Below, in pieces: positions 1 through 7,721 of a DNA stretch of 34,040 nucleotides. The stretch is from positions 1 through 34,040 of the forward strand of contig DIET01000026.1 in assembly GCA_002418765.1 (NCBI GenBank), given 5' to 3'. The notes beneath the pieces were generated by a model, which saw only the letters and a program-made list of their open reading frames with translations, made no database searches and had not been told where the DNA came from. The first letter of the stretch is position 1. Every line of letters begins with the position of its first letter. The position numbers and the translations under genes were made by a program. Source of the DNA: Peptococcaceae bacterium UBA5767 (GTDB taxonomy: Bacteria; Bacillota; TC1; UBA5767).

Positions 1-33
1 AGCGCAAATTAATAATACTAGGAGACTAATTAT

Positions 34-849
34 ATGAAAAAAGTATTAGGGATAGCATTCGCCGTACTCATCGTTGCTTCAATAGGGGCGGCGCTCCTCA
101 TCAGCAACATCTGGCAGCATGACCGTGATTCTTTCATCAATCTGATCCATAGACCCAATGAATGGCCATGGATCAACATACCCTTATTTCTAGAAACCGA
201 TCATGAGGAAACGATCTATCTCGATCGAAAAGAAAATCAGCTTCCCATCCAAGAAGGTGATACTCTCCGGGTTAGTACATCTTATGGAGAAATAAAGATA
301 ATACAGAGTGATAATATACAAGATGAAGTGCTTTTCTCTCTCAGCGGAGATCTGCCAGCGCACCATGACTGGCATATTCAAGCAGAAAAAACTGACCAGC
401 TGGCTCTCTACACCCTAGAGGTCCCTGCCGTCATCCTCAACGGAAGCAATCAAACACTTTATTTGGAAGTCCATGTGCCCAGAGATCTTACTCTGGATTT
501 AGATTTATCCACTCACGTAGGGGAAATTACAGTGTTGGGAGATTATGGCAACGTGAACATGATCAATCAGCTGGGCGCCGTACGTTTTGAAGGTTCTTCA
601 AACAACATGACTTTTCATCTGAACCTTGGTGATGCCGACATTCAATTAGACGATTTCAAAGAAATCCATGGCGCTGTAGACCTGGGCAATATTCATTTGG
701 CAATTGATGATGACATTGACAATAAGCACTATATCCTGGAGACAAACCTGGGTTCCATACAAAAAGATGCCCACTTCTATGATACAATAGGAGGAGATGA
801 AGTACGACTATCGACCGACTTGGGCGATATTCAATTGGAAAGGAGATAA
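34..849 (+). CDS. DUF4097-like beta-strand-repeat protein with N-terminal membrane anchor
   Basis: 271 aa. Residues about 5-25 form one hydrophobic segment (signal anchor), and the rest is predicted extracytoplasmic. The C-terminal half carries repeated short beta motifs of the form L-G-x-I / L-G-D-I (STHVGEITVLG, NLGDADIQL, DLGNIHLAI, NLGSIQ, DLGDIQL), as in DUF4097/LiaF-type beta-helical proteins. The ATG at 34 follows an AGGAGA motif with 8-nt spacing. It lies 4 bases upstream of a PspC-domain gene and forms a plus-strand operon with two of them. DUF4097 and PspC genes commonly co-occur in envelope-stress loci of Bacillota, so a cell-envelope sensing or stress role is inferred. The promoter and any upstream partner are outside the window. 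No enzymatic motif is visible. Confidence 0.75.
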   Translation: MKKVLGIAFAVLIVASIGAALLISNIWQHDRDSFINLIHRPNEWPWINIPLFLETDHEETIYLDRKENQLPIQEGDTLRVSTSYGEIKIIQSDNIQDEVLFSLSGDLPAHHDWHIQAEKTDQLALYTLEVPAVILNGSNQTLYLEVHVPRDLTLDLDLSTHVGEITVLGDYGNVNMINQLGAVRFEGSSNNMTFHLNLGDADIQLDDFKEIHGAVDLGNIHLAIDDDIDNKHYILETNLGSIQKDAHFYDTIGGDEVRLSTDLGDIQLERR

Positions 850-853
850 GTCC

Positions 854-1048
854 ATGAATAAAAAATTATATCTGTCTCAAAAGGACAAAAAAATTGGAGG
901 AGTATGCGGCGGTTTGGGCGAATACTTTGACATTGACCCCACCATTATACGCATTGTCTGGGCAATTATGATTTTTTCCGGCGTAGGGCTTTTGGCCTAC
1001 ATCATTGCTTGGCTGGTCATCCCCAACGGCGTAAATTTAGAAAGCTAG
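854..1048 (+). CDS. PspC domain protein (small)
   Basis: 64 aa, almost exactly one PspC domain. The N-terminal K-K-I-G-G-V-C-G-G-L-G-E-Y-F-D-I-D-P-T segment is the diagnostic motif. One strongly hydrophobic helix follows (about 35-57), ending in W-L-V-I-P. The ATG at 854 is chosen because AGGAG stands 8 nt upstream; an in-frame ATG further upstream would overlap the preceding gene without a ribosome binding site. PspC proteins are membrane partners in phage-shock or envelope-stress responses; here the domain is free of fusions. It is the middle gene of a three-gene operon and is followed 10 bases later by a second PspC gene. Confidence 0.9.
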   Translation: MNKKLYLSQKDKKIGGVCGGLGEYFDIDPTIIRIVWAIMIFSGVGLLAYIIAWLVIPNGVNLES

Positions 1049-1058
1049 GAGGCTCATG

Positions 1059-1406
1059 ATGAAAAATCGTTTGACCAAAGGATCCTCTCCCATATTGGGT
1101 GGTGTGGTCAGCGGATTTGCCGATTTTTTCGGTGTCGATCCTCTGCCACTCAGATTGCTATTTGTAGGACTGATGTTTGTCAATGTTCTATTCGGCTTTG
1201 TATATGTCATATCCTGGATTGTCATGCCAGACTATCCTGGCACACCACAGAAAAACCCAGATCGACAGAAAAGTGGATTTATCATCCTGGTATTGGGCGT
1301 TCTTTTGCTGCTGAAAAATTTCTTTCCCCAACTAACCTTGTCCGTATTGGCAGCATTCGCCTTGATTGGTCTGGGCATCTATCTCATTGTTCAACACAAG
1401 TCATAA
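1059..1406 (+). CDS. PspC domain protein with extra C-terminal membrane segments
   Basis: 115 aa. The N-terminal PspC-like domain (S-P-I-L-G-G-V-V-S-G-F-A-D-F-F-G-V-D-P) is followed by one membrane helix ending in W-I-V-M-P-D. A polar linker and two further hydrophobic helices follow (about 71-113), resembling the membrane part of LiaI/LiaF-type proteins. The start is the second of two tandem ATGs because GGAGG stands 6 nt from it but only 3 nt from the first (1056). It is probably cotranscribed with the preceding PspC and DUF4097-like genes and ends just before a strong hairpin terminator. The role is inferred to be envelope stress or membrane integrity. Confidence 0.88.
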   Translation: MKNRLTKGSSPILGGVVSGFADFFGVDPLPLRLLFVGLMFVNVLFGFVYVISWIVMPDYPGTPQKNPDRQKSGFIILVLGVLLLLKNFFPQLTLSVLAAFALIGLGIYLIVQHKS

Positions 1407-1421
1407 TTATACTGGTGCAAC

Positions 1422-1457
1422 AAAACCCCCTCCCGGCTTAACTGGGAGGGGGTTTTT
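1422..1457 (+). terminator. Intrinsic terminator, probably bidirectional
   Basis: A 13-bp stem (AAAACCCCCTCCC at 1422-1434, GGGAGGGGGTTTT at 1444-1456) encloses a 9-nt loop and is followed by a T run on the plus strand. The complementary A run gives a T tract on the minus strand. It sits between the convergent PspC gene (ends 1406) and the Card1-like gene (ends 1475), so it can serve both. Confidence 0.9.
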
Positions 1458-1474
1458 GGTTGCTACCACTGATA

Positions 1475-2626
1475 TCATGCTGAAAATATTTCCCGAAATT
1501 CTCTGATAAACTGTTCTAAATCTCCCGTATAGCGAATCAAATGGACGCCATGCTCTCTGGCCCTCTCTATGAGACTTTGTTTATCCGGCCAATGCGTCAC
1601 CACCATAATGGGGATTGCTGAGTCTCCACCTAAGCGTTCGGCACTGACAATGAGTTCATTCAGTTCTTTTTCAGCATACTTGGACGTATCCTTGCAGGAC
1701 ACAAGCACCAATTTTTCTCGGTACACCGCCAGAATATCAATTTCATTGTTCACATTTTTTTCTTCGTCCCAGAAAAAAGCCACACCACTTTTCAGGTCAT
1801 CAAGAAACTCCAAATGCTTCATACCAAAATAGGTCACGGCTTCCAGCCAAAATCCATAACCCATGATGTAATGTTTGAACCCTTCTTCCCTAAATTCCAG
1901 GGTAAATTCAAACTTGGATGTTTTTTTAAATTTGGCAATTCTGTATTCGTGCAAAAGAATAAGGTACTCAAGAATAAGTTTGAAATCTTTTTTGCTCAAA
2001 CGGTGGGTACTGACCGAAACGATTTTGCTTTTCAATTCATAATCCAGTGTTCTCATGATGGATTTGGTTTTTAAAATTCGATTGATCTGCATCCACTGAT
2101 CATGATGCGCCATCTGCCATTTAAGAAGGTGCTTGATGGGTCCGGATTCAAATACCGCTGTAGATTCAGCGTAGACACTGCCTCCTCCACTTTCCACAAA
2201 ATCTTCTACCTGCAGATCAACTTTTTCTATTTCAACCGGGATGCAGTCTCCGTTTTTGATGATGATAGCCCTCTCATCGCGTTCGGAAAAAACAAAAATG
2301 GGCAATGAAAACTCTACTGCGATTTCCCTAAGAAGCATAGCAGCCACCGGATTACCATTGGAGAGATCCAGCATAACTTCGCCTTCTTCTTGCTTGATGC
2401 TGGAAATCGCTTGTCTAAGATTATCGCAATGGTAGTAATCCATCTCCATTGGCTCCAAAACCAAATCAGGATAGAGATTTTGATAATACAACACCATATT
2501 ATCAATATCCTTGAAATCTTCCTTGGATCCAGAATGGAACAATATTATTTTCTGAGGATGTAGTGCCTTGGTAGCCACCAAAGTGGAAATATTGCGATGA
2601 TTGATCAGACAAATCAGAACGGACAT
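1475..2626 (-). CDS. DUF1887 / Card1-Can2-like protein (CARF-like domain plus PD-(D/E)XK nuclease)
   Basis: 383 aa. The N-terminal 1-140 is a Rossmann-like CARF-type domain (MSVLICLINHRN start; later E-V-M-L-D-L-S-N-G-N-P-V-A-A-M). A helical linker follows, then a C-terminal restriction-endonuclease-like domain with E295-I-D297 and, after a strand, S-C-K312, the D...K pattern of DUF1887 proteins. The length fits Card1/Can2 CRISPR ancillary nucleases, which are activated by cyclic oligoadenylate and cut nucleic acid. The usual CARF G-G-T-K signature reads N90-G-N-P93, so ligand binding may be altered. The start at 2626 is preferred over TTG at 2641 because AAGGAG stands 5 nt upstream. No cas gene or CRISPR array is visible in the window, so the gene is an orphan here; distant CRISPR loci cannot be excluded. 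Confidence 0.82.
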   Translation of the reverse strand: MSVLICLINHRNISTLVATKALHPQKIILFHSGSKEDFKDIDNMVLYYQNLYPDLVLEPMEMDYYHCDNLRQAISSIKQEEGEVMLDLSNGNPVAAMLLREIAVEFSLPIFVFSERDERAIIIKNGDCIPVEIEKVDLQVEDFVESGGGSVYAESTAVFESGPIKHLLKWQMAHHDQWMQINRILKTKSIMRTLDYELKSKIVSVSTHRLSKKDFKLILEYLILLHEYRIAKFKKTSKFEFTLEFREEGFKHYIMGYGFWLEAVTYFGMKHLEFLDDLKSGVAFFWDEEKNVNNEIDILAVYREKLVLVSCKDTSKYAEKELNELIVSAERLGGDSAIPIMVVTHWPDKQSLIERAREHGVHLIRYTGDLEQFIREFREIFSA

Positions 2627-2717
2627 AGCGCTCCTTCCCAAACATGTTTATGATACTTCCATAATTAGAGAGATGAGACAGATTTCCTCTATTTCATGAA
2701 CATTTTACGCCAAAAAC

Positions 2718-2750
2718 AAAAAGCAGCAGTTCAGAGAACCACTGCTTTTT
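2718..2750 (-). terminator. Intrinsic terminator after the formate dehydrogenase module
   Basis: Outer stem AAAAAGCAG (2718-2726) with CTGCTTTTT (2742-2750), and inner stem GTTC (2729-2732) with GAAC (2736-2739). On the minus strand a T-rich tract follows. It lies 2 bases after the stop codon of the AsrA-AsrB fusion gene and marks the end of that operon. Confidence 0.8.
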
Positions 2751-2752
2751 GG

Positions 2753-4681
2753 TTAAAATTCCGGGGGCATCGAAAGCATCTCTTCATAATTGTAGACTGG
2801 TCCATCCACACACATATAGTGAGAACCAACTTTACAGTGTCCACATTTTCCAGCCCCACAACGCATATGGGTCTCCAGCGTAAGCAGAATATCAGTAGGC
2901 TTCATCCCCAGCATCAAAAGATCCTTGGAGACCAGCTTGATTCTTCTTGGCGAGGCACAAATAACAGCCGTGGTCTTCTCCCATTCCAATCCGAGATCAG
3001 GAAGCAAATCATTGATATAGCCTGTATAAGCGTCAATTTTATCTGTTCCATGCTTCAATGAATACAGCACCTTAACGCCAGGAACTTTACTCCAGGCTTC
3101 CAAGTCTTCTTTGAGAACCAAACCATCATACCAGAGTGCACTGGCCATAATGACCACTTTCCCGAATTCTTCCCGGTTCTCCATAATCTGAACGATCATG
3201 GTACGTACCGGAGCCAGACCTACGCCTGAACCCACGACCAAAATATCTCGTCCCTTGATTTCTTCATACGGGAATGCTTTGCCATATGGACCACGCAGTC
3301 CCACCTTATCCCCAGGTTTCATCTCATGAAGCTTTTGCGTTACACTCCCCACATTCTTAATACAAAAATCGAAATGATCACGCTGCGATGGTCCAAAGGG
3401 AATGGAAATCGCAACTTCCCCCACACCAAATACCGTGATTTCAAAAAACTGACCCTTAAACTGATAATTTTTATGCAAGGATTTGTCTTCGTATTCCAGA
3501 TAGAATCGCTTAATATCTGCCGTTTCATCATCTATCCTGGTAATGGTGGCGACATCAGGCATGTATAGGCTTTTGTTCTTCACCACATCCCCTTCAGCAC
3601 GTTGATAAGCAATATGGGCCAATTGAGAGTCCAGTACGGCAGCATCCGGTTTTTTTGCTTCCTCTTGGATGCGGCCAATGATCTTCAAGATGGAAATATT
3701 GGTAGGACAAACCTCAATACAACGTCCGCACCCTGTGCATCCCTTATACCCAAATCGTTCTTCAATATATTTTAGTTTGTCATAAATGCGGTACCGGGTC
3801 CGGGACACATTGCTTCTGGGATTGTGATCACCTGCATTTCTGGTGAAATGTTCGCTTTGACAGCTGTCCCAATAGCGTACACGACATCCAGCACTGGAAG
3901 CGTCTCCTTCTTCTACCACATTGAAACAGGTACAAGTCGGGCAAACAGCTGTACAGCCCGTACAGCTGATACAGGCATGAGCCTCTTCCTCCCAAAAAGG
4001 AGCATAAAATGTTTTGGCCATGTCCTCACGAAGATGGCTCAGATCCAGTTGTACCTGAAATCCCTCTTTGACTTTTGCTAGAAGCTCATCTTTCTGGCCA
4101 AGCACCTTCGCCGAGTCGTCAACCGGCATCAACAAAGATCCTCCCCAGGCAATAAGTCTTTCACCTTTTTCGCTGCTGCTTTCAACCAAATAGTGTCCAT
4201 CCATCTCGGTCAGTACCAAATCATGCCCGCGTTTTGAAAATGGTCCCACCCCTTGCGACGAACAAAAACAGTTCACACCGGAACGCAAGCAGTTCAGCGC
4301 AACAATGGTGGAAGCATCCCGCCGTGCCCGGTAATTCGTATCTTCGAATTCCTCAAGATAAAAGCGGTCCATGTATGCAATGCCATACGTATCACAGGCT
4401 CTGATACCAAATAAGATCTTGGGCATCACTCCTTTGTCCGCTTCATTGTGCACAGCAAAAGAATCCTTGGTTTTTTCCCAGGAAAACAGCGTCTCCTTTT
4501 GTTCAAAAAGAAACTCTTTGGCAGGGAGAGACAGATTGATATAATCCAAATTCAGCGTACCTTCTGACAGAGGCATCAGTTGTGTATTATCTGGCGTACC
4601 ACAAGGAATCAACACTTCCTCGTGATCATTCCATTGCACCAATAAGGCAGGTAAATCATGTTTTTGCAAACGATACATCAT
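2753..4681 (-). CDS. AsrA-AsrB-type fused iron-sulfur flavoprotein, probable electron-transfer subunit of formate dehydrogenase
   Basis: 642 aa. The N-terminal ~340 residues resemble AsrA/HydB (sulfhydrogenase beta) and hold two [4Fe-4S] motifs: C237-x2-C240-x2-C243-x3-C247 and C315-x2-C318-x2-C321-x3-C325. Residues about 375-642 resemble AsrB/HydG/PyrK: a ferredoxin-reductase beta barrel, the nucleotide loop G484-S-G-V-G-L-A-P491, and a C-terminal [2Fe-2S] site C608-x4-C613-x2-C616-x7-C624. The two halves are usually separate genes. The start ATG overlaps the formate dehydrogenase stop codon (ATGA), with GAGGTG upstream, so translation is coupled. The likely role is to pass electrons between the formate dehydrogenase and NAD(P)H through FAD. 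Sulfite reductase or hydrogenase activity is not supported because no catalytic subunit of those types is nearby. Confidence 0.85.
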   Translation of the reverse strand: MMYRLQKHDLPALLVQWNDHEEVLIPCGTPDNTQLMPLSEGTLNLDYINLSLPAKEFLFEQKETLFSWEKTKDSFAVHNEADKGVMPKILFGIRACDTYGIAYMDRFYLEEFEDTNYRARRDASTIVALNCLRSGVNCFCSSQGVGPFSKRGHDLVLTEMDGHYLVESSSEKGERLIAWGGSLLMPVDDSAKVLGQKDELLAKVKEGFQVQLDLSHLREDMAKTFYAPFWEEEAHACISCTGCTAVCPTCTCFNVVEEGDASSAGCRVRYWDSCQSEHFTRNAGDHNPRSNVSRTRYRIYDKLKYIEERFGYKGCTGCGRCIEVCPTNISILKIIGRIQEEAKKPDAAVLDSQLAHIAYQRAEGDVVKNKSLYMPDVATITRIDDETADIKRFYLEYEDKSLHKNYQFKGQFFEITVFGVGEVAISIPFGPSQRDHFDFCIKNVGSVTQKLHEMKPGDKVGLRGPYGKAFPYEEIKGRDILVVGSGVGLAPVRTMIVQIMENREEFGKVVIMASALWYDGLVLKEDLEAWSKVPGVKVLYSLKHGTDKIDAYTGYINDLLPDLGLEWEKTTAVICASPRRIKLVSKDLLMLGMKPTDILLTLETHMRCGAGKCGHCKVGSHYMCVDGPVYNYEEMLSMPPEF

Positions 4682-6711
4682 TTTGTCACCTCTATTCTTA
4701 CCGCTGTCACCTTGTATTCAGGAATTTTGGTCACAGGATCAACAACCTGACTGGTCAGTTTGTTAACAGGAGACTCCACGAAATGGAACGGCACAAAAAC
4801 GACCCCTTCTTTGATGGACTCTGTAACCAATGCTTTCGCCGTAATGGACCCTCTTCTCGATGTGATTGTCACTTCCTGATGGTCCCAAATTCCCAATGCT
4901 TCTGCATCTTTTTTGTGGATCTCAACAAACCCCTTGGGAAATTCCCGGTCAAGTGTCCACACTTTCCTGGTCATGGTTCCCGTATGATAATGGTGATGCA
5001 CCCGTCCTGTCGTCATGATCAAAGGATATTCTTCACTCACCTGCTCACCGGGGATTTCATAAGGCGTCACTTGCATCAGTCCTTTGCCCCTTGCGAACTT
5101 GTCTTTGTGCAAATAAGGCGTACCTGGATGATCCTTGGTAGGACAAGGCCACTGGATACCCACCTCCTGGATGCGTGCATGTGTGATACCACCATACTGT
5201 GGAACCAGCTCATTGATTTCATCCATGATATCCCCTACGGAATCATAGTGCCCCTCATATCCGAACAATTGCATCATCTCAGCCAAAATTTGCCAGTCTG
5301 GTTTGCTCATGCCAATGGGTTCCAGCACTTTATGAATCAACTGCACACGTCGTTCTGTGTTGGTGAAGGTGCCATCTTTTTCTATAAAACTGGCACCAGG
5401 CAGCACAACGTCAGCATATTGCGCTGTTTCTGTGAGGAAAATATCCTGAACGACCAAAAAGTCCAAACTCTCAAAGCAGTGGATCACATGCGTCTGATCA
5501 GGATCGGAAAGAATGGGGTTTTCCCCCATGACATACATGGCTTTCATCTTGCCTTCTTCAATGCGATCAAACATCTCAGAAATTTTGTTTCCATCCAGAC
5601 AAGAGACCTCACCCCACGCCTTGGTGAACTTTTCCTTGGTTTCGGGATTCACCGCCTTATGATAGCCCGGGAAAACATCAGGAAGCCCTCCCATATCGCA
5701 AGCCCCCTGTACGTTGTTTTGGCCTCGCAAGGGATTAAGCCCGGTTCCTTCACGCCCCACATGTCCCGTGATCATGCTTAAATTCGCCAACGCCCCCACG
5801 TTTTTGGTGCCCGTCTTGTGTTGAGTGATGCCCATGGCATAAAGTATTGAACCTCTCTTGGCCGTGGCAAATCCTCGCGCAATCCGCTCTATGGTTTCGG
5901 CTGGAATTTGCGTAATGGTCTCTGCCCATGCAGCCGTACAATCCTTCACAGATTCCCGCACGGCATCAAAGTTCTCCACACGATTTTTCACGAATTCCTT
6001 GTCGTATAGATCTTCCTCAATGATAATATGAATCAGGGCATTGATGAGGGCAAGATTGGTGCCTGGCTCAATTTCTGCATATTCATGAGCAAATTCTGCT
6101 AGCCGGATCTTTCTCGGATCGACGACAAACAAGGTTGCTCCCTTTTCCAAAGCATCAAAAACTTGTGTCGCCACCAGTGGGTGCTGCTCTGTGGTATTGG
6201 ACCCAATCACCAAAATACAATCGGACAGCCCCACATCGCTGATAGAATTGGTCATAGCTCCACTTCCAAACGCAGTGGCCATACTGGCCACAGTAGGAGA
6301 GTGTCACAAACGGGCACAGTGATCAATACTACTGGTTTTCAAAGACATCCTGGCCAATTTGGCCATCAGAAAATTCTCTTCGTTGGTACAGCGAGCCGAA
6401 GCAAATATGCCAATGGTGTCCGTATTGTCTCCACCTGTCATGGCCCGGGAAAACCCTTCTTTGATCTTGGTATACGCTTCATCCCAGGTCGCTTTCTGAA
6501 AAACGCCCTTTTCATCCTTGATCAAAGGAGTCGTCAGACGCTTGGGACTGCGCACAAAGCCGAACCCATGCCAACCTTTGGCACACAATTTACCGTCACT
6601 GACCACGTGCCCCGCCTGAGGCGTCACGCCCACGATCTCGTCCCCGGAAATATTCACATAAAGACCACAACCACATCCACAGTAGCCGCATGTTGTTAAA
6701 ACTCGTTTCAA
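4678..6711 (-). CDS. fdhF: Selenocysteine-containing formate dehydrogenase, molybdopterin catalytic subunit
   Basis: Read as one gene of 677 aa through an in-frame TGA at 6304-6306, which encodes selenocysteine 136. The context is D-H-C-A-R-L-U-H-S-P-T-V-A, the active site of FdhF-type enzymes, where Sec ligates Mo/W and the following His137 assists. N-terminal [4Fe-4S] ligands are C8, C11, C15 and C43. The C-terminal half is the molybdopterin dinucleotide-binding domain (T-T-G-R-V-H-H-H-Y-H-T-G-T-M-T-R). A TTG at 6711 is the preferred start because GGGGTGA lies 5 nt upstream; GTG at 6720 has no visible ribosome binding site. It catalyses formate/CO2 interconversion, and the fused iron-sulfur flavoprotein downstream suggests NAD(P) coupling. 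An automatic caller would split this gene into two at the TGA. No selenium insertion genes are in the window. Confidence 0.93.
6275..6306 (-). promoter_or_regulatory. Selenocysteine UGA codon and SECIS hairpin
   Basis: The UGA at 6306-6304 is followed, after 12 nt, by a perfect 6-bp stem GUGGCC (6291-6286) and GGCCAC (6280-6275) closing the 5-nt loop AGUAU. Position and size fit the bacterial SECIS element recognised by SelB immediately downstream of the UGA. The hairpin lies inside the coding region and encodes part of the conserved segment after Sec, so it is doubly constrained. Confidence 0.85.
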
Positions 6712-6827
6712 TAGAATCACCCCATGTAATCAAATTCGTACTGTTTCATTATCTCTGACATCCCCTGCTTCTGTAAAGGAACACAGAAGTTTAAGAAAGT
6801 TATTTCTTTCACACCTTAGCTGCATAT

Positions 6828-7184
6828 TCATTTTTCCTGCACTGCTTCTAGCGTCTCAAACACAATCCCAGCCACCTGAACCCGCTCACTCTTCCTGACA
6901 GGTGCAGAGATGGGTTGCGCATAAATTTCCTTCATCAGACTTTCTATTCTTGTTTCTTCGACCCGCTCCACGGATTGCGCCTTGACGGCCGCCACCTTGC
7001 CCCCTGTAACTTTTAAATAGGTCTTGAGCATACGATACGGCAAACCCAGTTGCTTGATGGCATGCTCCTCACCACGAGAACAATTATTCCCCGCCCAATC
7101 CAACACCGTATCTTCATCATGGAGCACCTCTACCTGACATCTCATGCCACAATGGATGCATCCAATTTCTGTTTCTATTTTCAT
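6828..7184 (-). CDS. DUF1667 cysteine-motif protein
   Basis: 118 aa. The N terminus has C9-x2-C12-x3-C16, then G-N-N-C35-S-R-G-E-E-H-A, followed by P-Y-R-M-L-K-T and V-T-G-G, the layout of DUF1667. The family is usually found beside FAD-dependent oxidoreductases of the glycerol-3-phosphate dehydrogenase type; here it precedes a formate dehydrogenase. The C-x2-C-x3-C...C spacing resembles the N-terminal [4Fe-4S] fold of molybdopterin oxidoreductases, including the downstream gene (C8, C11, C15, C43), so an iron-sulfur or zinc site is likely but not proven. The start at 7184 is supported by GGGAG with about 6-nt spacing. A terminator-like hairpin lies between gcvH and this gene, so its expression may be lower or separately driven. 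Confidence 0.85.
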   Translation of the reverse strand: MKIETEIGCIHCGMRCQVEVLHDEDTVLDWAGNNCSRGEEHAIKQLGLPYRMLKTYLKVTGGKVAAVKAQSVERVEETRIESLMKEIYAQPISAPVRKSERVQVAGIVFETLEAVQEK

Positions 7185-7205
7185 GCTATCTCCCACAAAA
7201 AGCAA

Positions 7206-7225
7206 AGGCAGCCTTTCGGCTGCCT
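7206..7225 (-). terminator. Terminator-like hairpin between gcvH and the DUF1667 gene
   Basis: An 8-bp GC-rich stem with a GAAA tetraloop on the minus strand (AGGCAGCC / GGCTGCCT), followed by TTTGCTTTTTG. It starts 7 bases after the gcvH stop, and its T tract runs into the ribosome binding site region of the DUF1667 gene. It may stop part of the transcripts (attenuation within the operon). Confidence 0.65.
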
Positions 7226-7232
7226 GTCTTCA

Positions 7233-7598
7233 TTATTCTTTAATAAAGGCTTCGTACTCTTCTTCCGTCATCAGGCTATCCAGATCAGATGGATCTTTCA
7301 TATCGATCACAACCAACCAGCCATCCCCCATGGGATCAGAATTAATCAATTCCGGCTCGTCCAACAATGCTTCATTGATCTCAACAATATCCCCGCTCAC
7401 ACCGGCATATACATCAGATACAGCTTTGACAGACTCAATGGTCGCCATGCCATCACCTTGTGTAAAAGAATCGTCTACTTCGGGTAATTCAACAAAAACG
7501 ACGTCACCCATAGAATCCTGTGCGTAATCACTCACACCCATGGTTGCTTTGTTTCCGTCAACTCTAACCCATTCATGGTTTTCAGTGTACTTAATCAT
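7233..7598 (-). CDS. gcvH: Glycine cleavage system H protein (lipoyl carrier)
   Basis: 121 aa, close to the usual GcvH length. It contains the start motif Y-T-E-N-H-E-W-V, G-V-S-D-Y-A-Q-D-S-M-G-D, and the lipoylation site E55-S-V-K58-A-V-S-D. The ATG at 7598 is chosen because GGAGG lies 7 nt upstream; upstream in-frame ATGs lack one. H protein carries aminomethyl or dihydrolipoyl intermediates on its lipoyl-lysine arm in glycine cleavage. No gcvT, gcvPA/PB or lpd is present in the window. The protein may belong to a split glycine cleavage system encoded elsewhere, or be a dedicated lipoyl carrier of this operon. It lies 123 bases downstream of the UroD-thioredoxin gene. Confidence 0.95.
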   Translation of the reverse strand: MIKYTENHEWVRVDGNKATMGVSDYAQDSMGDVVFVELPEVDDSFTQGDGMATIESVKAVSDVYAGVSGDIVEINEALLDEPELINSDPMGDGWLVVIDMKDPSDLDSLMTEEEYEAFIKE

Positions 7599-7721
7599 TT
7601 TGGTTTCCTCCACATAAATCATTTCTGTCTGTATTATACATTTTTCTATATAATATTCAAACATATTCTGAAAATTAAAGGAATTATTTCGGAAATAGCC
7701 GTCAATCCGTCTTTTTTTGAC

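Noticed and set aside
1475..2752. Possible CRISPR locus near the Card1-like gene.
   Set aside because: No direct repeats with regular spacers and no cas-like proteins occur in the window.
4582..5781. A 399-codon open frame on the plus strand, antisense to the formate dehydrogenase.
   Set aside because: It lies opposite a well-conserved gene, has no ribosome binding site or family motif, and is His/Arg-rich as expected for the reverse of a coding strand.
6721..6827. Short hairpin CTTCTGT/ACAGAAG between the DUF1667 gene and the formate dehydrogenase gene.
   Set aside because: A 7-bp stem without a T tract and with no known motif; no small gene is seen in the 107 bases.
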